A stretch of 60,000 nucleotides of DNA from positions 31,971,704 to 32,031,703 of the forward strand of contig NC_087070.1 of NCBI RefSeq assembly GCF_963678635.1. The letters are read 5' to 3'. Source of the DNA: Symsagittifera roscoffensis (Eukaryota > Xenacoelomorpha > Acoela > Convolutidae). This document shows positions 1-11,100 of this stretch, piece by piece. The translations under genes were made by a program, and so were the position numbers. Below the pieces are notes generated by a model. The model saw only the letters and a program-made list of their open reading frames with translations. It had not been told where the DNA came from and searched no databases. Numbering within the stretch: position 1 is the first letter of the stretch; each line of letters begins with the position of its first letter.

Positions 1-309
1 GACCCTAAAATTTTTCTAAAGGCGCCTTCGGCGCCAATATATACTTATTTTGAGGGGGAGCGCGCGCCAAAAAAACGCGATTTTTTTGTCAAAATTTTCC
101 AAAAAGTGCCCAAAAACGGCTTTTTTGACCTGGTTTTTCAAAAAATTGCCTGCGGCGCAGAAAATTTGGCCAAAACAGGGTCTTTTTATTGCTTTGGGAG
201 AGCTCGGAAAATCAATCTGATCGACCTAAAAAAAAAAAAAGGTCGTCAAAATTTTCGAAAATTTTTTGAAAATCCGCCCCCCCTCGAGAAAATCCTAGAT
301 CCGCCCCTG
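1..309 (-). repeat. hAT-like transposon or MITE end (partial)
   Basis: Read on the minus strand, the stretch ending at 309 starts CAGGGGCGGATCTAGG, the kind of terminus seen on many animal hAT elements and their MITEs. A similar stretch (CTCGAGAAAA..CTATATCGGCGCCTG on the plus strand) recurs at about 16620-16653, so it is a dispersed repeat. Its reverse translation gives the GFSRGG-type peptide that contaminates many predicted proteomes. The other end would lie left of the window. Positions 21-35 form a 6-bp hairpin (GGCGCC, loop TTC). Positions 310-529 show nothing recognisable. Confidence 0.55.
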
Positions 310-529
310 TAGGGGGCGCTTGTTCTGCTTCGAATCTTGGTCGCTTCATTGCACAAAAGGTCTGCATTGGTAATATTATATGACACTTATTTTCGGTATG
401 GGTCAAGATCTTCCAACAAGTCATTTATGAAGTCTAAGAAAAGGTAAGGCTGGGAAATCTTCTTCGTTAAATGTTAAAACATAATCTTGTCAGGTCAATT
501 CAAAGTTTCCGTTTTTTGTCCATTGTCGG

Positions 530-746
530 TAATAAGAAGTGTGCAAATACCACTGGTTAATTAAAACTACATAAGCTAACGGTAAAGCGAATAAAATAAA
601 AGATGTTTCAATTGAAACTGCTTTTCTCTATCTCTATCGAAAAGTGATGCGAAGTCCTATGGACTTCGAATAAACGTGACAGGCAGGTAATTATTTAAGA
701 GCACAAGGTCAAGATTCATATGAAATAAAGGCACAATCACCACATT
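530..746 (-). repeat. Element A 3' LTR
   Basis: Aligns along its whole length with 5920-6133, with scattered substitutions and small indels. Shared landmarks are AATAAGAAGTGTGCAAATAC at the start, GAAGTCC..ATGGACTTCG (an inverted repeat) in the middle and CCACATT at the end. On the minus strand it is preceded by the short purine-rich stretch ATTGGGG, the likely polypurine tract. Confidence 0.85.
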
Positions 747-3700
747 CCCCAATGCAAGAAAAACTTGTAATTGTGAATGGAATAAGTAGCCCACTTACGA
801 ACACATACTCCTTTCTCCCTTCACCCCACGGGTACGAAGTTCGAAAAAAAAGTAACTTACTTACTGCACACCATGGAATATACCGAAGATCTACAAGTTT
901 ACACGGAGATGCATATTGTACTAATTTACAGGCTACGTATATTTCATTCAGATATATACAGGTGATTAAATTTGATGTACAGTTGGGGTTATGTAAAAAG
1001 AAAATAAATATATACACAAAATATTCATTGGATAAGGCTAATTAACAAAATTACAACTCAAAAAAAGAGATAAAGCTCTACACTCTCCAAAGTGTAAGAT
1101 TAAATAACGAAAATGTTAATCACAAACGCACTAAGTGAGGCTAGTTTAGCAATTACAAAATGGCTTAATCAGGTTATTTGGATAGAACATGTTGAAAAGT
1201 TTTGATTACTTTTCGTTAAAGTTTCTGTGAAAGTTGTCCGCCTCAATTCTTGTTTCTGAGTCTATAATAGATGAAATGTCGCAATTTGATTGTGTCTCAT
1301 TAAGTTTTGACTCGATTTCTGGTGAATATAGGATTCCTACTTGAGGCTCCACAGTTGATGGGGTTGTTGTTGAACATTGAGTAGTCTCGGCGACTAAGGA
1401 TCGCTTTGGCTGGAAATCCCCCAATAGAGTCAGGAAAGACGAACCAAAATCCATTTGGAATTGTCCCTGAAGTAGTTTGGCGGGTGAGTTTGTCGCAGGC
1501 ATAAACGAGATTAGAGGCTCTTCGTCCGAATCCTCCACCAAGTGTATTTCTTCAACTTAGGCAAATTTTTCCGCAAATCTCCTCTCATCGTAATATTTAG
1601 GAAGCCAGGGTTTCGTCGAGGTCTGGAGTAGCTACTCGAGGGGACGAACTGCGTAGCCTCGGCTGGCTTTTGTGGAGAGCTTTCGATAAGGATTGGGTCG
1701 TCGTTCGTGCCCGAAGGTAGAGTGGTGTTTCCAGTGGATTCCTTGTCGTCCGTTAACAGTCGTCTTGAAGAATCTAAAAAACTCTCAAGAGTGATAGATT
1801 CTGCATCCGATTTTACGTCTGAGTCTGAGCCTAGTTAGTCTTCTAAGATGTTATCGCAGTGGTCTAAGTCTAGCGTGGACGTAGGTTCAAAATCAAAAGA
1901 GAGGAAATATTTTGACGGGAAAATAATGGCTTTTTGTCTCTTCGCAGCTGACGACCCCAAAGATATTCTAGAAGAGGAAGATCCCGTAATGTTGGAATCC
2001 AGTCCCTTAGCTGGAGAATGTCTCTTTCTTTTCCCTGCTAAATCATCAACGTTAACTAAGGTGTTTGATCTACTTGCTAATTTATTTGGAGCCATTGATT
2101 GTTTTGTCTTGAAGGCGAGGTCTGATTTTCTGAGGACGTGCCCGTTGTCGAGTGTGAGCTAGACTTTACCAAAAAGTGATGGAAGATCTGTTAAAATGTC
2201 TTAGGAAAAGTGTACATCCAATGGATGGTTGCTTCATCGAGCGTGAATTCCAGATCATTTTATCGATGGCTGAAATAGATGTTATTTTAGGATCGTTAAA
2301 AGTCATTGCCATGAGTTTCGCTTACACCGTGTAAATTAAGCGTTCAACAACTCCATTAGATGTATGATCCCCCTCGGGGCATAAGTGTGAGTTGATATTG
2401 TTTTTCTCTCGGAAGCTTTTAAAATCGTATGACCCATGGTCTACTCTAATCGAATTTGGAAGTCCGTGAAGATTGCAGTAATCAGTCAAAAAGGAAAGAA
2501 TTGTCGCGGTGGAGGTGTTATTTACAATTTTCAGCGAAAGAGTTTCAGTAAATCAATCTATACAAAGTAAAAGGTATTTTGAAGTGCCCCAATTTTTATC
2601 CAGTGCATTAGCGAAGTCCATTAGTGCAGTACATTACCGGCTTTAAGACATTGAGTGCAATTTTTCCCGTGGAAGGAGACTTCTCTATACAAATGCGGCC
2701 ACCAAATGTTTTCTTCCAGTGCCTTCATTCCGAACTGTCCGAGGTGAATTTTGTGTTACAAACTCATTAATGGCGATCTTAGCGCTGCTGGAACGATTAA
2801 CTTGTTATCGCCTAATAGTAATCCATCTCTCAAGTGTATGTCTCTTTTGAAGGTTTTTAAGTAAGCTCCAAACTTATCCAGTGGAATCCCGTTTTCCACT
2901 GCAATTTTTTTTTTTATAAAAATTTATCCTCAGTCGTCATAAGTTGGATTAAATTGTTGGAACAATGATCTGAAAATGATTGATAGCGATGAACATGGTA
3001 ATTTCAGGTTCCCTTTGTATTTAGAAAGTAAGGTTTTGTGAGTTTCGAACATGGTTTCGTTATCGATTTTAATAGAAAGTCCGTGTATATCCGCAATGAT
3101 TGATAATTTTTGAAAAGAAGTTGAATGATGAAATGTACTTAAGTCAGCCTTACTTTTTGGATTTAGGTCGGGGAGTAACTTTAATGAAGAAGCTATAAGT
3201 AAAAAAAATAATCTTTTTCTGAAAGTAAGAATTGTTTAGAAATTCTAAAGGTCTAGTGGAATACAACTTTTTGTGCAAGGCACTAAACGCGAGTGATTTG
3301 TAACGCAAACTTGAATTGTTTCAGTGACATAATTCAGAATATTTGCGAAGAACGACTGTTGGAAGAGAAGTAATCTTTCGTTCTTTGATTATATTATTCG
3401 ACCGTTTGCTTTATATTATCCAGCTTTGTTATATTAGATACACTATTAGCGACCATTGGATTATGTTGTTTTTTTTTTATTCTTCTTTATACACATAGCA
3501 TTGGCACAAAAATGGTCTTTTACCTTGTTGATTGTTGCAAGCACGAACTCGTTGTTATAATGAGATGGTAGGAAAGTTTTTTGTTGAAAGTCTGTATACC
3601 CAAAGTGTCAATCTGCTATGTATGGTTTTGTTACCGTGATCAGCATTTAATGCGGATGAAGGGGCCTTATGGTTGGTCACAATTTCAAACGCGGAACTGT

Positions 3701-5919
3701 ATAAAAAGTTCTTAAAGTGTTTTGTTGCCCAAACTACTACCAACAATTCAACTCAATGAGTATTTAAACATCTTGAAGCGAAGGCAATAATTATCCACGC
3801 TTCACCGTCCCACTTTTCCAAAGTAGAACCTAATCCGCTGTGGGATGTGTCTGTTTTCAATCTTGAAGGTCTTTAATATCGAAGTGTTGTTTTTTCGGTA
3901 CTGTTGACAATTTGTGTTTTTAGTTCTTCAAAAGCCGAGGTATGAGAGTCGTTCCAATGGTAGGTTGATTTTTTGTTTAAAAGGGGTCCTAAAGGAGCTC
4001 ACAGGGTAGATAAAATAGGTACGAATTGCATGTACTAACTTATTGATCCGAAGAACAACCTTAGTTCTGAAATTTTTTTTGGTATGTGGAGGTTTTTTAT
4101 TGAATCCGTTTTTCCAACCAATGGTTTTACTGTTGTATTCGAAACTTTGAAGCCCAACCATTCGATATCTTTTTGGACAAAAGAACATCTTTCTCATTTG
4201 ACTATCATGTTTTTACTTGCTAGGTTGTAGAAAATTTTCAGTAGGATGTCTTGGTGTTCTTTTAGAGAGACTTTTGAGGCAATTAAGATATCGTCATTTT
4301 AACATTTTGTAAAGGGTATATGCTTTCAAAGTGAATACATTACTCGTTGAAATTCGTTTTAGTCGACAATACTAAAATTACATTGTTTGGTTGTGTTGTC
4401 GCACAGTTTTAGTTGACTGTATGCGTTTCGCAAATCCAAACTACTGAACCATACCTCCCTCAACCTTTTGTTTGACAGATATAACGCGATATTGTCGATC
4501 AGTTCATGTATGTTCGGCATTTGGTAATTATTTTTTGAAAATTTGGTCGTTTAGCAATTTTGAATCGAGAGCTAATTTTTTTGCACCGTCTTTTTTGCGT
4601 GATAAGTATTGGGCTTATGAAACAACCTTCGTCTCATTTTCCCAGTTTGATGATGCTCCCTTCTTTTTTCATTATTTTTAATTCTGTATTTACATTTTCT
4701 AACACGTGGAGAGGTACTATTCTACTCTTGGTTTGGATTGGTTTAAAAGGAGAATGAAAATGGGTAATTTTTTCATCCAATGGAATCATTCCAACTCTTG
4801 TAAAAAGGTCTTTAAACTGTTTGTACAAGTTTAGAATGGTATTCATGTGAATATTTGACTTACACATTTCTGGGAGTGAGACGTTGTTGGCTGGAAGGGG
4901 ACACTGCTTTTGGGCGATTTCTATGCCGAACCTTAGCAGATTTTCATTTCCTAATATGTTACTCTCTTATCCCGACATGATAAAAAAGGGGAGTTTCCAT
5001 AGAAATCTATCCGTTAGATCAAATTGGGACCACAATCTTTCCAATGATGTTGATAGTATCGTTGATAAATCAACGAAAAAGTGTTTTCTTATCCATAGGA
5101 AAAATTTTCAACAAAGAATATCTTAGTTTTAATTCGTGGAGGACATTTTGTTTCAAAAAACTAACCGAGCTGGCGGAGACCACTGGTATATTTAAGTTCA
5201 CAATTATGTCTTTGCCTAACCCGATATTAACTAGTTTTTTGGTTTCGAAACCGGTATCGCTGTAGATTTTTTTCATGTTGAAGATGAAAACGTCTCGAAT
5301 CCACTCTCATTTGGCATTTGACTCGGTTTCGCAGGTTCTAGTTAGCTCAGAAAGTGCTCCCCAGAAATGTTCATAGAACTTTCTGTCTTTTTGTTTCCGG
5401 CTCAATAAATTGTACCGCGTACCGCTCGAAGGTTGTGTTAGCTGGTTTTACAAATGCAGCTTCCAGGAGATTACAGAAATCTTTGAAGGATACTGATAAT
5501 GCTTTCACTCAAGGGTGCTTCTATGAAAAGACTCTTTTTCCTTCAGAGCCAAGGGCCAAGTATAAAATCAATCTTACTTTCTTATCCGCCTCGAATCTTC
5601 TCATGCCTTCGAACTTTCCTTTCTCCTCCGCGATTCTTTTATCCTCAGCGTTCTCATAAACTTCACTTACTCCTTTATTTCTGGCCTCCCTGGCGTTCTT
5701 CAGAGTGCAAATTTCTGAATCTTGGGAGCCTTCTAAAATTGGTGATCTTATTTTCCGACTCCACTGGATCTTTCAGACTATCAATGTCAATATCTTGTTT
5801 GGCTTTTATTGCCAAGTGGAATTGATCTATCCAGTTACTCCAATGGATGGGTGGTTGAGTGGTGTGATTTGGCCAAAAGGTGGGAATTCCCCGCAAGTTC
5901 GAATCAGATATCTGCGCCA
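747..5919 (-). pseudogene. Element A gag-pol remnant
   Basis: Minus-strand fragments follow the usual Ty3/gypsy order but in several frames. The Gag start (5920-5675) has the MAQ..W..WIDQF pattern of K02A2.6-like proteins. A reverse transcriptase entry (4867-4634) has the YKQFKDLFTRVG..P motif. The RT core at about 4530-4380 contains PNIHELID and FSSLDLRNAYSQLKL. RNase H (3746-3555) has VVWATKHFKNFLY and NADHGNK. The integrase end at about 2430-2340 shows HTSNGVVER, holding the catalytic Glu. Further open stretches at 2095-1835 and 1541-1206 may be the C-terminal tail. No uninterrupted polyprotein exists, and the protease could not be placed with confidence. The family assignment rests on RT and RNase H wording and is strong for Ty3/gypsy, moderate for the exact clade. 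Confidence 0.8.
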
Positions 5920-6133
5920 TAATAAGAAGTGTGCAAATACCACTGGTTAATTAAAACTAACAAACTGACGGTAAAACGAATAAAACAAAAGATGTTTGAA
6001 TTAAAATTGTTTTTCTCTATTTCTATCGAAAAGTGATGCGAAGTCCAATGGACTTCGAATAAACGTGACAGGCAGGTAATTGATTAAGAACACAAGGTCA
6101 AGATTATTATGAAATAAAAGCACAACCACATTA
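5920..6133 (-). repeat. Element A 5' LTR
   Basis: Partner of 530-746. Its inner edge, read on the minus strand, is ..CTTATTA followed directly by TGGCGCAG. Its outer edge abuts the GTCGG duplication at 6134-6138. The divergence between the two LTRs shows the insertion is not recent. Confidence 0.85.
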
Positions 6134-6317
6134 GTCGGGATGGTTTTAGCAGTTGAAAAAGCATCCCTAAAAACGTCCTTTTTGGTCAGTTTGAGTGGTT
6201 CTAAGGGCTGCTGTCAATTTTGATTTGGTCACTGGTTGAGTCCTTTTTTTATCAATGGTCCAAGTCCAAGGTCAAATTCACAACTTGTTTCAATTAATAC
6301 TTTCTTTGTTTATTTAG

Positions 6318-8114
6318 GTGACGTCAGTCAAAAGTTCGAGATGATCGAGATGTGGAAAGCTCTCACATGCAACTACTACTTCCAAGATCCACAGAGTGTT
6401 TCGCTTAAGGAGCTAGAATTGTTCTTGTTCTCTGGAAAACAGCCGGCTCTGGTATCGTTTGATGGATACGAATTGGGATGGAAGGATACTCCCAATTTGA
6501 TAGACCCGCCACGTACTGGCATGTTCTGTCGCTATGGGTGAGTGCTTCACTTCAAGGGAGGTGTTGCGTTGATTCTTCGAAAACTATACTTTTGGGCTGA
6601 TTTAGAAGTCCAGACTTCATCGACTTTGTCATCAATCAAAAAATTTGTTCTCAAAAAATCTCGTCAGTGATGCTGTTTCAAGAATCAACAACCACCCCTC
6701 CCCCTCTTTTTGGTGGTCAAACAGATGTTATAGAATAAAAGTTTTTTGGTATTTGGAAAAAAATAGAGACTCAAGTTGAATTGTGAAAATGGGTAAAGTT
6801 TTCAGTCGTGGCATGGTGTGGGATCTCAAGTCAGCTGCTGGCTCCTGTCGCTACATCCCTTTGAACAGCACAATTGGCATGCAACTTCCGGTCATTGTCA
6901 AAACACATGGAAACGACCCAGTCAATGTCCTATGTCAGGCCATTCCTCTGGGGTCAGCTCTGAACCAGACCTTCACAAACTTGACCAGCAACGAAGTATT
7001 CACTTACAGTCTTGACTTTCCTGACGAAAGTGACGTAACAAGCATACAGTGCTCTCAGTACCATAATCTGGACCTTCAAGCAGAAGATGCCTTCTGGTTT
7101 GACCTTAGCTTCCCCAGTCTTTACATGCCGCTCAAAATAGACGACAATCTAACGGTTTCTGACTTGTGGTGTCACGCTTACAACGCTTCACTCAAACAAC
7201 CCTGTTACGGCAACGAGGTATCCATAAAGAGCTGTGTGGAGGGAAACCCGATATCGGGATGTTCCTGGAAGACATTCACCAGTGAATCCCAGATCCGGAT
7301 GTTGATCCAAGGTGAAAACAACACCAGTTGGGAAGACACGGTGGCAGAATATCCGCAGTGTAACAACACTCGAAGGTGTTCGACTTTGACTTTTTACAGT
7401 CTGGCAGAGTCGCAGCAGGGTTTCTACTGGTACGAGTGTCAAAGCGGTTTGGAAAACACCGAAATCAAATCTAGCCTGAGAACCAAGAGCAAAATGGTCA
7501 AGATAGTGGCACAGCAAAGCGCTTCTCTTGGTGAAAGTGGAGCATCATTTCTTTTCACTCTCGATTGTCAGTTGAAGCGACTAAGAGGATTTTTTCGAAG
7601 CTATGGACAGAACATAACCGCTATTGTCGAGTGTAAAACAGACACTGGACAAGAGACTGATCAATGGGTTCGAGAACAGATATTTTACGAAGTTCCAGGA
7701 CCGGGAGCAATTGACGTTGTGTTTTACCCGCATGTTGCAACGCGCGAAACAACCTGTAGGTTTGAAGGAACAAACGACTTCGCGTCTGAGCGACCTTTGA
7801 AGTTCGAAACCCCGCTTAAGAGTTTTAGAAAGTATAACACTCTTGAGGTCCGAAATGATGCCGAAAATGATCTACGAGTATGCTGTGATGCATGTGCGTT
7901 CGGTATACGAGGCTACAGGGAATTTGACCTTCATTGTGAGAACAGCGATGGATCTCTTATTGAATTCACAAATGAAACCCTGGGAAGCGAGGCGTACTCG
8001 TATGACCCGGATTTGTTCACTGCTACCCGTTGCAGAACTATGCTTATCAGACCTCGGTCTCTCTACATATGCAAGTGCAGTGTAAGGCACCTGCAAGCTG
8101 AAATGACTGTCAAG
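6318..8114 (+). CDS. Receptor ectodomain exons 1-2
   Basis: Exon 6318-6537 follows a strong pyrimidine tract and TTTAG, and ends at GG|GTGAGTGC. Exon 6806-8114 follows TTTTCAG and ends CAAG|GTAAAA. The phase-2 end of the first completes a Gly codon with the first base of the second. Together they encode about 510 residues with many Cys and NxS/T sites. A GFYWYECQSG stretch (about 7420-7446) resembles the F strand of an Ig-like fold, so Ig-like domains are possible but not proven. The second exon, 1,309 bp, is far larger than the others. Confidence 0.75.
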
Positions 8115-11100
8115 GTAAAACATCTTTTGTTTGAAAATGCGAAAAGATAAAAAGTACTACAATTGAAAGAAACTTTTTGTGTTATCTAAGAATCTAATTT
8201 AAATATCAGTTGAACTCAAATAACGAGTCATTATTTTGCTATAATTTAGAATGTTTCACAGCATGTTGAACAATCAAAAAACTAGAAATATTCTGTTTTC
8301 AATTCGCTCGTCTGAAAGTTTCAAAATTGTATGCAACTTTTTTTGTTCAAACTGCGGATTACTCTTGATCTTTATGAACATTTTTTTAATCGATTTTTGC
8401 ACAACCCCGGTTTGAGTTGACAGGAAACATTATCGCTGATTCAGAGATATCTCACTTCTGTAGAAAAACTCATGGCTAAATCGGGCATATTATAAACTTT
8501 TTAGCGATGGTTCAGGGTTATTTCATGGCTATTATTCTCAGCGATAATCATGGATAGTTTCGCCATGATAAATCCCCGAATCAGCCCTGAAAAATTCAAA
8601 ATGTCGAAAGGGAAACCGTGCCCAAGCCGTGAACCGGTTTTAAACTGGTGTAAAGAACTAGCTTGAAAACTTCATGCTCATTGTTGCACCAATTATAACT
8701 TGACTTCTATTTTATATTCTGATTTTTGTGATTTTCCTATGAAAAATAACTGAATTTTTCTCGACATTTTTCATGGATAGTCAGGAGTTTTTTAAGAATG
8801 AGATATCCTGATTCATAGGTCTTTAGGGTTATTGCAGTGAAAATCCATCTCTGATTCATGGATGCTTTATGTCTGATTTAGACCTAAAAATTTAGTGCTA
8901 ATTCAGCGATTGTTTAGCCCTGATCATGGATAAAGTGACCCTGATCGTAGACTGAACCATAGATGTGAATCGCTGCGATATCTCTGAACTAGCGATAATT
9001 TTTCCTATCAAGTCAACCCGTGAGCCTTATATTCAACAAACATGTGATGAAGCAAATGTTTTTCCCGAAAATACCGAAAACCAAGTCAACACCGTCGCTA
9101 TCACCTTCAACGGTGAATTTGTTCACATTGTGTTTCAATGACACCCTTCCCGTAGAAATTTTGCGTTTAAAATAAGTTGTAGGGATATTGACTTTTTTAC
9201 CAGTTTCTTTTGGTTATCTTTGGTTATTATGAAGAAGAATTTTACTTAACTTATTTCTGTTGCAAAGACAGATGTCACAAATTTGGGTCGCAAAGACAGA
9301 TGTCACAAATTTGGGTCTAGAACGCTCTATATTGTAATTGCAATCTGCAAAAGGTGACGAAAGGAAATTTTTGAGTCAAGTAAAGGATCTCCCGGCTGTC
9401 TTTCAATTCCCTCCGCACCTCCCCGTACCCATAACTACAAGTTTTGAGTCACTGGGGCAATCTTGTTCCCGTTTTGACAAATTAAAAGAAACAGAATTAA
9501 ATTGAAACACAAAAAAAAACTTAACAAGAATAGTCGGTTGCTGTGCAAGTTGCACATAATGGCGGACCATAATCATGAAAAAGGCAGTTTTTTTAAATTA
9601 TCTTCAATTTAAGATCATTTTAAAAGGGTGATGTGTTTTGAGAACTATACGATTGCGTCCAAAGTTGGTGAATTGAGCATTATTGACAATACTTGACTTT
9701 TTTAAAAAAATAAAAGAACAATCAAAAATGGAAAAACTAATGTTTTTAAAAGTTTTGCACATAAATTTTTTTTAGAATTTTTTTTAGCAAATTAAAACCC
9801 AATACTTTTTTTACAGTAAAAAACGATTCTCTATCAAAATAGTCTTTAGAGAAAGTAAATTTTGGTATAACCAGCGTTACTCGATCGGGTTACTAGCTTG
9901 AAATTAGACTAAATCTCAAAAACTTCAAACAAGTTTTCTCGATACTGGGACAGTTTTTGAATCACGACTGAAAGATTTTAATACAGTATATCACTGGATC
10001 GCTTCTCATGATTAATTTTTGTAACTAAATTCGCGTGAAAGAATAAAAATGAAAAAAGTGAAACATACCCGAATACAAATTTCCTCTCCATTTCCAGTGG
10101 TCGGAACAAAAATTAAATAATGAAATTTTATACACCAGTTTGATGAGTTCATAGAGAATAAAATGCATATGTATGCATGATAATGTTTGAAAACACTCTT
10201 GAGCCAATTCATCCTTTGCAAAACGAAAAAAAATCTGCTGATAATTCTACAAAAGCTCAGAAAAAAGTTTGCTTTTGATAACAGTTTTTTTTTGGTTCCA
10301 GCAGGGCTCCATGATGTGAGCATTTGTCTCATCGGGTACCATCTCCCAAAAAAATTGCAGCTGTTCTTTCGTGTTCGTGGATGTCATGCCTTATGTTTCT
10401 CAATAAGCTCAATATATCATTGATTTACGCAGGGATTTGCTCTGAATCGACTCATACTTGATATGCTTAAATTTGGTTTTTAAAAAAATATATATAATTT
10501 AATGCGATTTGTTTTTTTTGCGGTGTTTCGGTTTTTGGATGAAACGATCTCCCTCAATATTTAGCATAATTTTGGTCCACCAAGCTCAACTGGACGCCTA
10601 AAGTATGCCTTAGACCAATTTCTCTAAGTGCGACAAAACATGGACAATCGTTAGCAAATAAAAAATTTGCCGTTTTCCCCGACCCTTCTCCCTCTCTGCC
10701 GCGGATGCATAACTATTGTCAAACACTAGCGACAAATAAAGCAGAGGAGAGATGGTATGACATTTCCAATGCTGCAGATCATGATTATAGCAAAGTGCCA
10801 CCAAATGTGCACTTTTAATTGTGAGTTAGGTGTGAAAAAAGTAGAGTCATACTAATATACTACGCTCGCTAGCTTCCTGGTCTACATATTGGTTAATATG
10901 TTTATTTATCCACTGGGCCATTTACCCACCACTCGGGGAGGCTTCTCAATTGACATAACCTATATTTTTTGTTAGTAGCTCGTGTGTTTCTGTGTGTTAA
11001 GTGAATCAGTTTTTGCCTAAAATCTTTAACTATTGAAATTGGGCCTCAAACATTTTCTGCCTGTAGATCAATGGAGAGGTGGAGTTCGCGTCCCCTGAGG

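Larger units (their letters stand above)
530..6133 (-). mobile_element. Element A: decayed Ty3/gypsy LTR retrotransposon (K02A2.6/Mag-like)
   Basis: Two similar LTRs (530-746 and 5920-6133) flank a minus-strand gag-pol remnant. The 5-bp sequence GTCGG occurs directly outside both ends (525-529 and 6134-6138), as expected of a target-site duplication. The element ends are TAAT...ATTA rather than TG...CA. On the minus strand the 5' LTR is followed with no spacer by TGGCGCAGATATC, a primer-binding-site candidate since it begins TGG, the complement of a tRNA CCA end. The element lies antisense to the receptor gene, presumably in one of its introns or just upstream. Its many frame breaks mean it is no longer autonomous. 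Confidence 0.85.

Noticed and set aside
212-424. Minus-strand ORF with GADLGFSRGG
   Set aside because: This peptide is the reverse translation of the hAT/MITE terminus, a common annotation artefact.
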